From Sphaerospermopsis kisseleviana NIES-73 (lineage in GTDB: Bacteria; Cyanobacteriota; Cyanobacteriia; Cyanobacteriales; Nostocaceae), in the NCBI RefSeq assembly GCF_002368075.1, contig NZ_AP018314.1, forward strand, positions 996,362-1,060,361: DNA of 64,000 nucleotides. Direction: 5' to 3'. Made by a program: the position numbers and the translations under genes. Below, piece after piece: positions 9,529 to 18,649 of the stretch. The stretch's first letter is position 1; the number at the start of each line of letters is the position of its first letter. The notes beneath the pieces were generated by a model that searched no databases, was not told where the DNA came from, and saw nothing but the letters and a program-made list of their open reading frames with translations.

Positions 9529-11496
9529 CTACTGACTCGCTTTTTCTGTTAACTTAGTCAACACATCATTAGACCTTTCCACAAAAGACTTCATGCCCTC
9601 AGCGTCAAAGCCTTTTTGTGACATCAATGCTAAATCATAAACGTGCTGACAAATCATTTTTGTTAACTGCGATGTGGGTGATTCTCCATCACCTTGAATA
9701 ATACTTCCTTGGTTCAAGGTTAACAAGTTTTGAATCAAAGGATGGGCGGTATTTACTAACAAAATATGATCTTCAGGAAATTCTGCATTTTGCTGTTGCA
9801 TCATGGCGTTCATATCTCGCAAACGACGCAAAATTTCTGGTAACAATACCATTGCTGGTGGTGTTCCTTGGGGATTATCTGATTTTAACGCCTCGGTACG
9901 AATATTAACTTTTGGTTTGTTGAGTGATTTTTCAAATAATTCTTTGATAATTTCACTCTTGGTTTTGTTGGTTGTGGGGTCTACAATTTCCCCTGATTTA
10001 TCATCTAATAATGTGTTATCAATGTCAGAGTCTACCCGTGTAAATTTAACGTCCTGATATTCTCTTTCTAGGAAGTTAATAAAGTGGGTATCAATGAAGG
10101 AGTCCATAAATAGAACTTCTAAACCTTGGTTTTTGTGAAGTTCTACATAAGTCGCTTGACTCGCTTCATCGGTGCAGTAGAAAACTTTATTTTCGTGGCG
10201 TTCTTTGTTGCGTTCTAAATATTCTTTGAGGGTGGTATAAGGTAAGCTGGTGGTGTTTCCTGGGGTGACATCTTGCCAAACATCACTCTCAGAAGATTGT
10301 ACTTCTACTGCGGGTGTTTCTGTTTTTTCTGCTTCTAATTTGGCAGTGGTGCGGAAAACGATGATGTCTTCAACTTGTTTCTTAAATTTCTCATCGTTGA
10401 GAACACCAAATTTAACGAATGTGCCTAAATCTTTCCAGGCGTTGATATATTTTTCTTTGTCGGTGCGATATAATTCTTTCAAGCTATCGCCGACTTTTTT
10501 AGCGATGTAATCACCGATTTTTTTAACTGTGCGATCGCCTTGTAATGCACTCCGGGAAACGTTCAAAGGAATATCTGTACTATCAATTACCCCCCGCATA
10601 GGTAGTAAAAATTGAGGAATAATTTCATCACAGTTATCACTTACAAAAACCTGATTACAGAATAACTTTGTTTGTCCTTTAGTGACATCCACATCAGGGC
10701 GCATTTTCGGGAAATACAAAATCCCGTTCACAATAAAAGGATAATCTGTATTTAGATGCACCCATAACAAAGGTTCTTCTTGGAAAGGATAAAGATAGCG
10801 GTAAAATTCTAAATAATCTTCTTTAGTTAAACTGCTAGAAGATTCGCGCCAAGCTGCTTTTTGTTTATTCAAAACTTCCCCATCTAATTTGATGGGAACT
10901 GGCATAAAATCACAATAGGTTTTAACTAAATTCTTAATTCTCGCAGGTTCTAAATATTCTTCCTCATCAGGCATTAATGTTAAAGTAATGGTAGTACCGC
11001 GAGTAGTGCGGGAAGATTCATCCAAGGTAAACTCTGGTGAACCATCACAACTCCAGTGAACCGCTTGAGAACCTTCTTTGTAGGAAAGGGTATCAATTTC
11101 TACTTTTTTCGCCACCATGAAGGAGGAGTAGAAACCTAAACCAAAATGTCCGATAATTGGTTGATCGGCTTTTCCTTCATATTTGTGAATAAATTCTTCT
11201 GCACTGGAGAAAGCAACTTGGTTAATGTATTTCTTGACTTCCTCTGCGGTCATGCCGATACCATTATCGGAAATGGAGAGAGTTTTGTTATCTTTATCTA
11301 TGGCAATTGTAATTTCGGGTTCACCTGTGTCTCCATTATACTCACCAGCACGAGAGACCATTTTCAGCTTTTGGATCGCGTCCACAGCGTTGGATACCAG
11401 TTCCCGCAAGAAAATTTGATGATCTGAATAGAGAGATTTTTTGATAATGGGGAAAATATTCTCAGTATGTATACTGATAGTGCCTTGTTCTAGCAT
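9529..11496 (-). CDS. htpG: Molecular chaperone HtpG (Hsp90)
   Basis: A 655-aa bacterial Hsp90. The GHKL ATPase motifs are clear: E32 and N36 in RELVSNAVDAIQ, DNGIGM at 77-82 and GHFGLGFYSSFMV at 116-128. The middle and C-terminal dimerisation domains follow without interruption. It is an ATP-dependent cytosolic chaperone needed in heat and other stress. It stands alone, with a hairpin at its 3' end and about 285 bp of repeat-containing DNA upstream. Confidence 0.97.
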   Translation of the reverse strand: MLEQGTISIHTENIFPIIKKSLYSDHQIFLRELVSNAVDAIQKLKMVSRAGEYNGDTGEPEITIAIDKDNKTLSISDNGIGMTAEEVKKYINQVAFSSAEEFIHKYEGKADQPIIGHFGLGFYSSFMVAKKVEIDTLSYKEGSQAVHWSCDGSPEFTLDESSRTTRGTTITLTLMPDEEEYLEPARIKNLVKTYCDFMPVPIKLDGEVLNKQKAAWRESSSSLTKEDYLEFYRYLYPFQEEPLLWVHLNTDYPFIVNGILYFPKMRPDVDVTKGQTKLFCNQVFVSDNCDEIIPQFLLPMRGVIDSTDIPLNVSRSALQGDRTVKKIGDYIAKKVGDSLKELYRTDKEKYINAWKDLGTFVKFGVLNDEKFKKQVEDIIVFRTTAKLEAEKTETPAVEVQSSESDVWQDVTPGNTTSLPYTTLKEYLERNKERHENKVFYCTDEASQATYVELHKNQGLEVLFMDSFIDTHFINFLEREYQDVKFTRVDSDIDNTLLDDKSGEIVDPTTNKTKSEIIKELFEKSLNKPKVNIRTEALKSDNPQGTPPAMVLLPEILRRLRDMNAMMQQQNAEFPEDHILLVNTAHPLIQNLLTLNQGSIIQGDGESPTSQLTKMICQHVYDLALMSQKGFDAEGMKSFVERSNDVLTKLTEKASQ

Positions 11497-11614
11497 AGTT
11501 ATCTGTCTGTTTTACTGGCAGAGATCATTCTGAGGATCAATTTTCGGCTATGTATGTCTTTTTTGAGGTAAGGAATACCTCTAAATTATGATTCGGATTA
11601 CACTACCATGTTAG

Positions 11615-11660
11615 GGGGATTGGTGACTAGGGACTCGTGACTGGTGACTGGGTACTGGGA
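11615..11660 (+). repeat. Heptad repeats (GGTGACT / GGGTACT type)
   Basis: A short degenerate run of GGTGACT/GGGACTC-like heptamers in the spacer between htpG and the DUF29 gene, of the same family as 3437-3480. Confidence 0.75.
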
Positions 11661-11783
11661 AGAGAATTTGAGGTAAACAATTGTAACAGTATTAGTGGAT
11701 GATTTTAAGTAATTATGATGAAATGGGTATATTCGACTATTTTTATAATCAATTTGAGCAATTCAATTCAGGAGGTTTGAGTT

Positions 11784-12215
11784 ATGGAAGAATTACTAGA
11801 ACTTCAACAATTACTGATAAATGGCAATATTCCTGGTGCATTGCTACTAGTTGAAGAGATGACGGAAATGAGTAAAGATGATAAGCTGAATAAAATTTTT
11901 AGTTTTGGTAAAATTATTCTTCTGCATCTAATTAAACAAGCTGCGGAAAAACGTACCACTAGATCATGGAATTTGTCTCTTGCTAATGCAGTGAAAGAAA
12001 TTCAACGCACAAACAAGCGTCGTAAATCAGGAGGAGTGTACTTTACCAGTGAAGAATTGCGAGAAACTTTAGAAGATGCTTATGAATTATCATTGAATGG
12101 TGCAGCAAAAGAAGCATTTGAAGGTAAATATGAAACTGAAGAATTAGCAGTAATGGTAGATAAGGAAATGATATTACAACAAGCTATTGATTTAATTTTA
12201 GAAAATGCCAAGTAA
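11784..12215 (+). CDS. DUF29-like family protein
   Basis: A 143-aa, largely helical acidic protein resembling the DUF29 family, which is common in cyanobacteria and of unknown function. A Shine-Dalgarno AGGAGG lies about 8 bp before the ATG. There are no membrane segments or obvious catalytic residues. A hairpin directly follows the stop. The family assignment comes from overall pattern (LxxLxxLLxxG and a KQAAEKRTTRSW segment) and is moderately secure. Confidence 0.6.
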   Translation: MEELLELQQLLINGNIPGALLLVEEMTEMSKDDKLNKIFSFGKIILLHLIKQAAEKRTTRSWNLSLANAVKEIQRTNKRRKSGGVYFTSEELRETLEDAYELSLNGAAKEAFEGKYETEELAVMVDKEMILQQAIDLILENAK

Positions 12216-12230
12216 ACAAAATAGAAAGTA

Positions 12231-12253
12231 AGGGTTTAGCAATGCTAAACTCT
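12231..12253 (+). terminator. Palindromic hairpin after the DUF29-like gene
   Basis: GTTTAGCAATGCTAAAC forms a stem directly downstream of the stop and is followed by TCTTTTATTT, so it may terminate transcription. It shares its core with the hairpins at 9492 and 45868. Confidence 0.6.
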
Positions 12254-12297
12254 TTTATTTATAAAGTATTTGAACATTTTTTAAGTGTAATTATCCT

Positions 12298-12477
12298 ATG
12301 AATTTTAACAACATTGACAAACAAATAAATATCACACAAGATGGAAAAGATAATACGATAATTATTACCATTCCTTCCCAACCCACACAACTACAAGCAA
12401 ACCCCTTCACACCACCCCAACCCCGTGAAGGTGGACTGTTTGGAGGTGAAGAGGAATTAAACTGTATGCAGTCATAA
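12298..12477 (+). pseudogene. Possible 5' remnant of a STAND/NB-ARC-type ATPase gene
   Basis: A 59-codon frame from ATG 12298 begins MNFNNIDKQINITQDGKDN and ends with PPQPREGGLFGGEEELNC. In cyanobacterial STAND NTPases a proline-rich linker and a LFGREEEL-like motif directly precede the P-loop. Here the frame stops 5 codons later with no P-loop, and a dispersed repeat begins at 12484. I infer a truncated gene. It could instead be a complete small unknown protein. Confidence 0.45.
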
Positions 12478-12483
12478 CACGAT

Positions 12484-12516
12484 ATCCTATCATCCTGGAC
12501 ATCCTGATTCAGACAA
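12484..12516 (+). repeat. Dispersed repeat copy (CATCCTGATTCAGACAA type)
   Basis: Shares GGACATCCTGATTCAGACAA with the copy at 9420. It lies directly downstream of the probable ATPase remnant. Confidence 0.8.
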
Positions 12517-12533
12517 TTAGATGCTTTGCCAAA

Positions 12534-13109
12534 TTAAGAGGGAGATTCAAAATTCACATCTTCATAAACATCATTTATAGAACATTGAAAATCTACACTT
12601 GCTAAATGTAAATTTTCCTCCTTTCCATAACTATACAATACCCATTGTCCTTCTGAATTACGACGAAAAACATCTACATTGATTTTATTTTGACTGACTA
12701 ACACATATTCTTGGAGTGTGGTTAAATTACGATAGTCAGCAAACTTATCACCTCTATCAAAAGCTTCTGTAGTAGGAGATAAAACTTCGATAATTAGACA
12801 GGGATAACGTAAAAAGTTATTAAAGGCTTTATCTCTTGAATCACAACTAACAATTACATCAGGATAATAATAAATATCCATTTTTTCAATATGTGCTTTC
12901 GTGTCGGAAATATAAGCTTGACAACCTTTTCCGCGCAGATGATTTCTTAACATAGCAAACACATTGCCACTAATAACTACATGAGTATTACTAGCACCAG
13001 CCATTGCATAAACTTGTCCCTGTCTGTATTCATGTTTGATAGAACTGGTTTCTTCTAATTCTAAATATTCTTCAGAGGAAATATAGTTATAACTAGGATT
13101 TGCAATCAT
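12534..13109 (-). CDS. Uma2 family protein (DUF820, PD-(D/E)XK fold)
   Basis: A 191-aa Uma2/DUF820 protein. These have a restriction-endonuclease-like fold and are strongly expanded in cyanobacteria; their role is not established. The expected acids are present: YPDVIVSCD (D near 99) and LIIEVLSP (E near 118). The N-terminal YISSEEYLELEETSSIKHEY segment is typical of this subfamily and unlike the other Uma2 genes of the window. It is transcribed toward the DUF29 region and sits 87 bp from clpB, with the same orientation. Confidence 0.88.
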   Translation of the reverse strand: MIANPSYNYISSEEYLELEETSSIKHEYRQGQVYAMAGASNTHVVISGNVFAMLRNHLRGKGCQAYISDTKAHIEKMDIYYYPDVIVSCDSRDKAFNNFLRYPCLIIEVLSPTTEAFDRGDKFADYRNLTTLQEYVLVSQNKINVDVFRRNSEGQWVLYSYGKEENLHLASVDFQCSINDVYEDVNFESPS

Positions 13110-13196
13110 CGAAAATCACCTCAATAAATATATCAGGTAATGCAACATAATCTTGTGGGGTTAATTATCCTATCCACTCCCACAAGATATATAAAC

Positions 13197-15881
13197 CTAC
13201 ACATCAGAAGATGCTTCTACTAATTTCACATTCTTTTTCCCCACTGATACTTTAACTGCTTGTTTTTTAGAGAATGTCAGTCCGTTTTCACCTTTATCTA
13301 TAAAAATTGTATCCCCAGAAATAAAGGTATTTTCTAACAATTTGGTAGCCAGGGGGTTTTCAACTTCACGCTGAATTGACCGTTTTAGCGGACGTGCGCC
13401 ATAAACTGGATCATATCCAGCTTCAACTAAATAATCACAAGCAGCTTGGGATATTTCAAAGGAGATTTTTTGTTCTTTGAGTAGTTTTTCCACCCGTTTT
13501 AGTTGAATACGGATGATATGGCGCATTTCTGAACGACTGAGGGTATGGAACAGGATTAAGTCATCAACGCGGTTAAGAAATTCGGGGCGGAAGTGCGATC
13601 GCAAACCTTCCATCACTTTATTTCGCATCATATCATACTTTGAATCATCACCAGAAACATCAAGAATATGTTCGCTGCCGATGTTGCTAGTCATTACTAT
13701 AACTGTGTTTCGGAAATCTACGCCCCTTCCTTGAGAATCCGTAACTCTACCGTCATCTAACACTTGCAGCAGAATATTAAATACATCGGGATGGGCTTTT
13801 TCCACTTCATCTAGTAACACCACAGAATAGGGATGACGACGGATAGCTTCGGAAAGTTGACCACCTTCTTCATAACCGATATATCCGGGAGGCGCACCCA
13901 CTAACCGAGAAACTGAGTGTTTTTCCATGTACTCGGACATATCTAAACGCACTAAAGCATCATCAGAATCAAAGAGAAATTGAGCTAAGGCGCGGGCGAG
14001 TTCGGTTTTACCGACCCCAGTGGGTCCCATGAACAAAAATGAACCAATAGGACGAGATGGATCTTTCATTCCCGCACGAGCGCGACGAATAGCAGCGGAA
14101 ACAGCAGCAACAGCTTCTTCTTGTCCAATAACTCTTTCGTGTAAATGGCTTTCTAATTTCAGTAATTTCTGGCGTTCTGACTCTAAAAGGCGGTTAACTG
14201 GTATACCTGTCCATTTGGCGACTATTTCCGCAATGTCAGCTTCGGTGACTTGTTCCCGTAGCAGGGTAGAACCTTGGCTTTGAATTTCTAATAACTGCGT
14301 TTCTTTAATTTCTCGTTCTCTTTGTACTCCTTCTAATTTGCCATATTTCAATTGAGCAGCTTTGTTTAAATCATAATCTCTTTCAGCTTGTTCAATTTGC
14401 ACTCTGAGCGCGTCTTCTTCTTTCTTTAAGGTGCTAATAGCTTCTAATAATTGCTTTTCTCCTTGCCATTGTTCGTTAAATGTTTGCTGTTTAACGGTTA
14501 AAGTGGCAATTTCTTGCTCTATTCTGTCTAAACGTTCCTTAGTTTGTGGTGTAGCTAGTTCTTCACCTGATAAGGACAGTTTTTCCATTTCTAGCTGCAT
14601 TAAGCGTCTATCAATGGTTTCTAACTCCGCAGGTTTGGAGGTGATTTCCATTTTTAATTTCGCTGCGGCTTCGTCTACTAAGTCAATAGCTTTATCAGGT
14701 AAAAACCGATCTGCAATATAACGGGCTGATAATGTTGCTGCTGCCACTAAAGCAGAATCGGAAATTTTAACGTTATGATGTACTTCATAACGCTCTTTTA
14801 AACCCCGTAAAATTGAGATAGTGTTTTCTACGGTGGGTTGATCTACATATACCTGTTGAAAACGACGTTCTAAAGCTGCATCTTTTTCTATAAATTTACG
14901 ATATTCGTCTAAAGTTGTTGCACCAATACAACGCAATTCACCACGGGCTAACATAGGTTTCAGTAAATTACCCGCATCCATTGATCCTTGTTGGTTAGAA
15001 CCTGCACCGACAACGGTATGCAGTTCATCAATAAATAGGACTACTTGCCCGTTAGATTCAGTAACTTCCCGGAGGACGTTTTTTAAACGGTCTTCAAATT
15101 CACCACGGTATTTTGCCCCAGCGATTAAACTACCAATATCTAAAGATATCAATTGACGGTTTTTTAAAGACTCAGGAACATCACCATTAACCATTCTTTG
15201 GGCTAAAGCTTCGGCGATCGCAGTTTTGCCAACGCCAGGTTCACCAATCAAAACCGGGTTATTTTTGCTACGTCTGGATAAAACTTGAATTACACGCCTA
15301 ATTTCATCATCACGTCCAATAACCGGATCTAATTTTCCTGCCTTTGCTTGTTCTGTTAAATCCCTACCAAAACGTTTTAAAGCTGGTTCATTAAGATCCG
15401 CAGATTCTTTTTCTCCTGCTTTTGTAGAAACTCTTTGAGTCACGCGAACATTTTTAACAGCAGTTTCTAACTTAGCAATATCAACATTTAAACCTTTAAA
15501 TATCCGTCTTCCAATGCGTTCATCTTCCGCAAAAGCTAATAAAACATGACCTTCCGAGATTTCCCCTTCCTTCATTCTCCCACGAATTTCTTCGGCTCGA
15601 TCTAGCAGTAAATCTAAATTTCTTCCCAGATACAACTGATCACTTTTAGCTACTTTGGGCTGACGTTTAGTATAACCTTCTAATTGCTCCTGTAACCGAA
15701 TCGGATCAATTTCCGCACGGGCTAAAATACCTGAAGTTACACTGCTAGATTCTTCTAAAAGGGCAAGAATTAAATGTTCTACTTCTAATTGTTGTTGTTG
15801 ATAAGCGCGGACAATATCTTGAGATTTAATAACAGCATCCCAAGCTGTATCAGTAAATTTATTTGGATCTGTAGGCTGCAT
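13197..15881 (-). CDS. clpB: ATP-dependent chaperone ClpB
   Basis: An 894-aa ClpB disaggregase that works with DnaK to rescue aggregated protein. Domains: Clp_N repeats (about 1-150), AAA-1 with Walker A GEPGVGKT at 213-220, the ClpB-specific coiled-coil middle domain (about 410-530), AAA-2 with Walker [14 protein letters not shown] near 615-622, and the C-terminal Clp_D2-small domain. The coiled-coil insert and the absence of a ClpP-binding IGF loop context favour ClpB over ClpA/C. Cyanobacteria usually carry two ClpB paralogues; which one this is cannot be decided here. Confidence 0.96.
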   Translation of the reverse strand: MQPTDPNKFTDTAWDAVIKSQDIVRAYQQQQLEVEHLILALLEESSSVTSGILARAEIDPIRLQEQLEGYTKRQPKVAKSDQLYLGRNLDLLLDRAEEIRGRMKEGEISEGHVLLAFAEDERIGRRIFKGLNVDIAKLETAVKNVRVTQRVSTKAGEKESADLNEPALKRFGRDLTEQAKAGKLDPVIGRDDEIRRVIQVLSRRSKNNPVLIGEPGVGKTAIAEALAQRMVNGDVPESLKNRQLISLDIGSLIAGAKYRGEFEDRLKNVLREVTESNGQVVLFIDELHTVVGAGSNQQGSMDAGNLLKPMLARGELRCIGATTLDEYRKFIEKDAALERRFQQVYVDQPTVENTISILRGLKERYEVHHNVKISDSALVAAATLSARYIADRFLPDKAIDLVDEAAAKLKMEITSKPAELETIDRRLMQLEMEKLSLSGEELATPQTKERLDRIEQEIATLTVKQQTFNEQWQGEKQLLEAISTLKKEEDALRVQIEQAERDYDLNKAAQLKYGKLEGVQREREIKETQLLEIQSQGSTLLREQVTEADIAEIVAKWTGIPVNRLLESERQKLLKLESHLHERVIGQEEAVAAVSAAIRRARAGMKDPSRPIGSFLFMGPTGVGKTELARALAQFLFDSDDALVRLDMSEYMEKHSVSRLVGAPPGYIGYEEGGQLSEAIRRHPYSVVLLDEVEKAHPDVFNILLQVLDDGRVTDSQGRGVDFRNTVIVMTSNIGSEHILDVSGDDSKYDMMRNKVMEGLRSHFRPEFLNRVDDLILFHTLSRSEMRHIIRIQLKRVEKLLKEQKISFEISQAACDYLVEAGYDPVYGARPLKRSIQREVENPLATKLLENTFISGDTIFIDKGENGLTFSKKQAVKVSVGKKNVKLVEASSDV

Positions 15882-15970
15882 TTTTAAGATTTTAGATGTT
15901 TAGATTTTTAAGATTGACGATTTTAGGTTATAAATTGGTGATTGGCAAATAATCACAAGTTTATACAGAC

Positions 15971-16000
15971 GATGGTGATGGTGGCGATGGTGATGGTGGG
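15971..16000 (+). repeat. GATGGT direct repeats
   Basis: Two copies of GATGGTGATGGTGG in tandem, followed by ACCAAGCCCACCCTAC, in the spacer between gloA and clpB. Confidence 0.8.
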
Positions 16001-16043
16001 ACCAAGCCCACCCTACTCTAAGATAAGATACTTTAGAGGATAA

Positions 16044-16487
16044 TTACTGACTAACCAACTGGGCTGGGGATTTTTCTGTTTCTGTTGTACCGTGAGTAGC
16101 CAGTTGAATCAATTCAACTTTATAACCATCGGGATCTTCAACAAAAGCGATCACTGTTGAACCGTGTTTCATAGGACCAGGTTCGCGGACTACCTTACCT
16201 CCACGGTTTCTAATTTCCTCACAGGTGGAGTAAATGTCATCTACTCCCAGGGCGATATGACCATAGGCGTTACCCAAATCATACTTTTCCACGCCCCAGT
16301 TATAGGTTAATTCTATCACAGTGTGGTCGCTTTCATCCCCATAACCTACAAAAGCCAGGGTAAATTCTCCACCTGGGTAATCTTTACGTCGCAATAATTT
16401 CATCCCCAGGATATCACAGTAAAATTGCAAGGATTTTTCTAGGTTGCCTACCCGCAACATTGTGTGTAGTAATCGCATATTCACCAT
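16044..16487 (-). CDS. gloA: Lactoylglutathione lyase (glyoxalase I)
   Basis: A 147-aa single-domain glyoxalase I that converts the methylglyoxal-glutathione hemithioacetal to S-lactoylglutathione. The four metal ligands are visible: H8 ([10 protein letters not shown]), E59 (TVIELTYN), H77 ([11 protein letters not shown]) and E125 (GYKVELIQ). This is the nickel-type bacterial arrangement. An alternative start at Met4 is possible. The C-terminal tail after residue 130 is unremarkable. It lies upstream of clpB in the same direction, but a 162-bp spacer makes an operon uncertain. Confidence 0.95.
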   Translation of the reverse strand: MVNMRLLHTMLRVGNLEKSLQFYCDILGMKLLRRKDYPGGEFTLAFVGYGDESDHTVIELTYNWGVEKYDLGNAYGHIALGVDDIYSTCEEIRNRGGKVVREPGPMKHGSTVIAFVEDPDGYKVELIQLATHGTTETEKSPAQLVSQ

Positions 16488-16631
16488 TTTGATTAACTAT
16501 TATATTTTATATCTCATCCTTATCAGAAATCTGACTTTTTCAAGAATTTGGGGATATTATTGTTACTTATAAGGTAAATTTTATCAGTGCTTGTGATATA
16601 ATTTATTTTAATTTAGATGGAGGAAATCATC

Positions 16632-17216
16632 ATGCTTTCATCACCTTTGATATTACATTTTCCCTCGTCAATGCCAATGACAGATGAACAATTTTTTGAT
16701 TTCTGTCAGGAAAACCGTGATTTACGCATTGAGAGAAATAAATATGGAGAAATATCAATTATGCCACCAACAGGTTCAGAAACAGGGAATCGTAATTTTA
16801 ATTTGTCTGGACAGTTATATGTCTGGTCTGAAAAAGATGGTACAGGAATTTGTTTTGATTCAAGTACAGGATTTAAACTTTCTACTGGTGCGGAACGTTC
16901 TCCTGATGCTGCTTGGATAAAATTAGAAAGATGGAATAAATTAACACCTGAACAACAGATAAAATTTGCTCCGATTTGTCCTGATGTGGTGATTGAGTTA
17001 ATGTCCCCTTCTGATAATTTGCAACCTTTAAAAGATAAGATGTGGGAATATATGCAAGAACCAGGAATACAATTAGGATTATTAATTGATAGAAAAAATC
17101 GGCACGTTTATATTTATCTTCCTGGGGAAGATGTAGAATGTTTAGAAAATCCTGATGTTGTGAGTTGTGAACCTGTTTTACCAGGGTTTGTTTTAAAGAT
17201 GGGGAAAATTTGGTAG
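16632..17216 (+). CDS. Uma2 family protein (PD-(D/E)XK fold)
   Basis: A 194-aa Uma2 protein of the MTDEQFFDFCQENRDLRIER subtype. Putative active-site acids are in SPDAAWIKLERW and CPDVVIELMSPSD. I chose ATG 16632 because TGGAGG stands 8 bp before it; an in-frame ATG at 16617 would begin inside that Shine-Dalgarno sequence. It is followed after 14 bp by HigBA in the same direction, so the three genes may share a transcript. Its relatives in the window are at 49419 and 61685. Confidence 0.85.
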   Translation: MLSSPLILHFPSSMPMTDEQFFDFCQENRDLRIERNKYGEISIMPPTGSETGNRNFNLSGQLYVWSEKDGTGICFDSSTGFKLSTGAERSPDAAWIKLERWNKLTPEQQIKFAPICPDVVIELMSPSDNLQPLKDKMWEYMQEPGIQLGLLIDRKNRHVYIYLPGEDVECLENPDVVSCEPVLPGFVLKMGKIW

Positions 17217-17230
17217 GTATAAATAGGAAG

Positions 17231-17530
17231 ATGCACGTTATTAGTTTTAGAATATTGAGGGAATATATAGAAAATCATGCAGATTCTCAGGAAGCACTAA
17301 ACAACTGGTATAAGATTGCTAGTAAAGCTAAATGGTCAAACTTAATTGAAGTACAACAGGTTTTTCCAAAAGCTGAAGCTGTTGGTAACTTCACAGTTTT
17401 CAATATTAAAGGGAATAAATACCGATTGATTGTTAGCATAGATTATGAAGGACAATTAATTTATATTAAATATATCCTCACTCACCCAGAATACGATAAG
17501 GATAATTGGAAAAATGACCCTTACTTTTAA
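17231..17530 (+). CDS. higB: HigB family toxin (putative mRNA interferase)
   Basis: A 99-aa protein of the HigB_toxin family: MHVISFRILREYIENHAD followed by the W-x-N-L-x-E-V and KGNKYRLI segments typical of this RelE-fold mRNA interferase. I prefer ATG 17231, preceded by AGGAAG, over an in-frame GTG-type start at 17210 that would overlap Uma2. Its stop overlaps the next gene's start by 17 bp, the toxin-first order characteristic of higBA. Confidence 0.87.
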   Translation: MHVISFRILREYIENHADSQEALNNWYKIASKAKWSNLIEVQQVFPKAEAVGNFTVFNIKGNKYRLIVSIDYEGQLIYIKYILTHPEYDKDNWKNDPYF

Positions 17531-17915
17531 TCCAGAAAAATACAAAGAATTATTAAACGCATATCTCCCCAGAATTATTAAAAATGAGGCAGAAAATGAA
17601 CAAGCTTTAGCTATTGTAGAAGATTTAATGCACCGAGAACGCAGTCCTGAAGAAAATGAACTTTATCAATTGTTAATAACGTTAATAGAAAAGTTTGAAC
17701 AAGAATATTATCAACCTGTTCAACAAAATAATCCTCTATCTCTGTTGTTGTTTCTTTTGGAGGAGTCTGGGAAAACTAAAGCTGATTTACAAGATTTTTT
17801 AGGTTTAGAAGGTGTGGTTGATGATATTTTGAATGGTAAGCAGACAATAAGTTTAGAAGTAGCTGAAAAGCTGGGAGATTTTTTTCATGTAGAAGCAGGT
17901 TTATTTCATGATTAG
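17514..17915 (+). CDS. higA: HigA-type helix-turn-helix antitoxin
   Basis: A 133-aa antitoxin. The N-terminal 80 residues are helical and acidic; the C-terminal part (LLFLLEESGKTKADLQDFLG to EVAEKLGDFFHVEAGLF) is an XRE-like DNA-binding domain with the usual cyanobacterial HigA arrangement. It should neutralise the overlapping HigB and repress the pair. No operator could be identified. Confidence 0.85.
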   Translation: MTLTFNPEKYKELLNAYLPRIIKNEAENEQALAIVEDLMHRERSPEENELYQLLITLIEKFEQEYYQPVQQNNPLSLLLFLLEESGKTKADLQDFLGLEGVVDDILNGKQTISLEVAEKLGDFFHVEAGLFHD

Positions 17916-17923
17916 CTGGTATC

Positions 17924-18364
17924 TTAATCTTGTAAATTCTCTAAATCAGCTAAATCTTGTAATCTCCCTGATGCTTGTTTATTTAATTTCAAATTTTCTA
18001 AATCAATAAAATTAACAAAAATATTATCAATTTTTATCTCTATTCTGGCCTGATAACAGGTTGTAAAGTCTATTCCATCTGGTGTAGTAATTAAATCAAT
18101 GCGATTAGGAGGATAACCTAATTGAATAATTTGATCAGCGCATTGGAAATCTTCAGCAGTTAAACCCAAACTACCAAAACCAAATTCCACTAATGCCTTC
18201 ATCAGGTTTTCAGCATTTTCCTGACTCATTTCGATCCAAATATCAATATCTTTGGTATAGCGAGGGTGTCCATGAATGGCTACTGCATAACCACCAATTA
18301 CTAAATACTTTACTTGATTATCGTTTAATAATTGTATAAACTCTTTGAAATCTTGGTTCAACAT
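17924..18364 (-). CDS. MNT/AbiEii-like nucleotidyltransferase
   Basis: A 146-aa protein with a minimal nucleotidyltransferase core: G24-G25 in VIGGYAVAIHG, D39 and D41 in TKDIDIWIEM, and D90 in NRIDLIT as the third acid. Such proteins act as toxins or partners in MNT-type addiction modules. Its start overlaps the end of a 59-aa gene on the same strand by 47 bp, so the two are translationally linked. It converges with higA, 8 bp away. Confidence 0.8.
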   Translation of the reverse strand: MLNQDFKEFIQLLNDNQVKYLVIGGYAVAIHGHPRYTKDIDIWIEMSQENAENLMKALVEFGFGSLGLTAEDFQCADQIIQLGYPPNRIDLITTPDGIDFTTCYQARIEIKIDNIFVNFIDLENLKLNKQASGRLQDLADLENLQD

Positions 18365-18497
18365 TGTACTGATATTGGTGATATTCCTGACGAATTTGTT
18401 CTAGTGCTTCTAAACGTTTTTGATATGATTGCTTCTGCCAATAATAAAAATCGCTTTTCTGTTGTTTTTGATTAATTTTAGTAACAACTTTTTCCAT
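18318..18497 (-). CDS. Small conserved partner of the nucleotidyltransferase
   Basis: A 59-aa basic helical protein (MEKVVTKINQKQQKSDFYYW, ending VEPRFQRVYTIIKR) that starts at ATG 18497 and overlaps the nucleotidyltransferase by 47 bp. I recall the same small frame before related nucleotidyltransferase genes in other cyanobacteria, which supports it being real. By position it could be the antitoxin or a regulatory partner; this is inference. Confidence 0.65.
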   Translation of the reverse strand: MEKVVTKINQKQQKSDFYYWQKQSYQKRLEALEQIRQEYHQYQYNVEPRFQRVYTIIKR

Positions 18498-18649
18498 TAT
18501 TCATTTCAATAAAGTGCTATCCATAAAATTATAACTCATGAGTAGCATCTTGCAAACCCCTGTATTTTATAAATCAATATTTCCGCTTTTCGCTTTTTCC
18601 ACTTTCTCAACTTGCTTAGGTACTTCTATTGTGTAAATTTAGGTACAGT

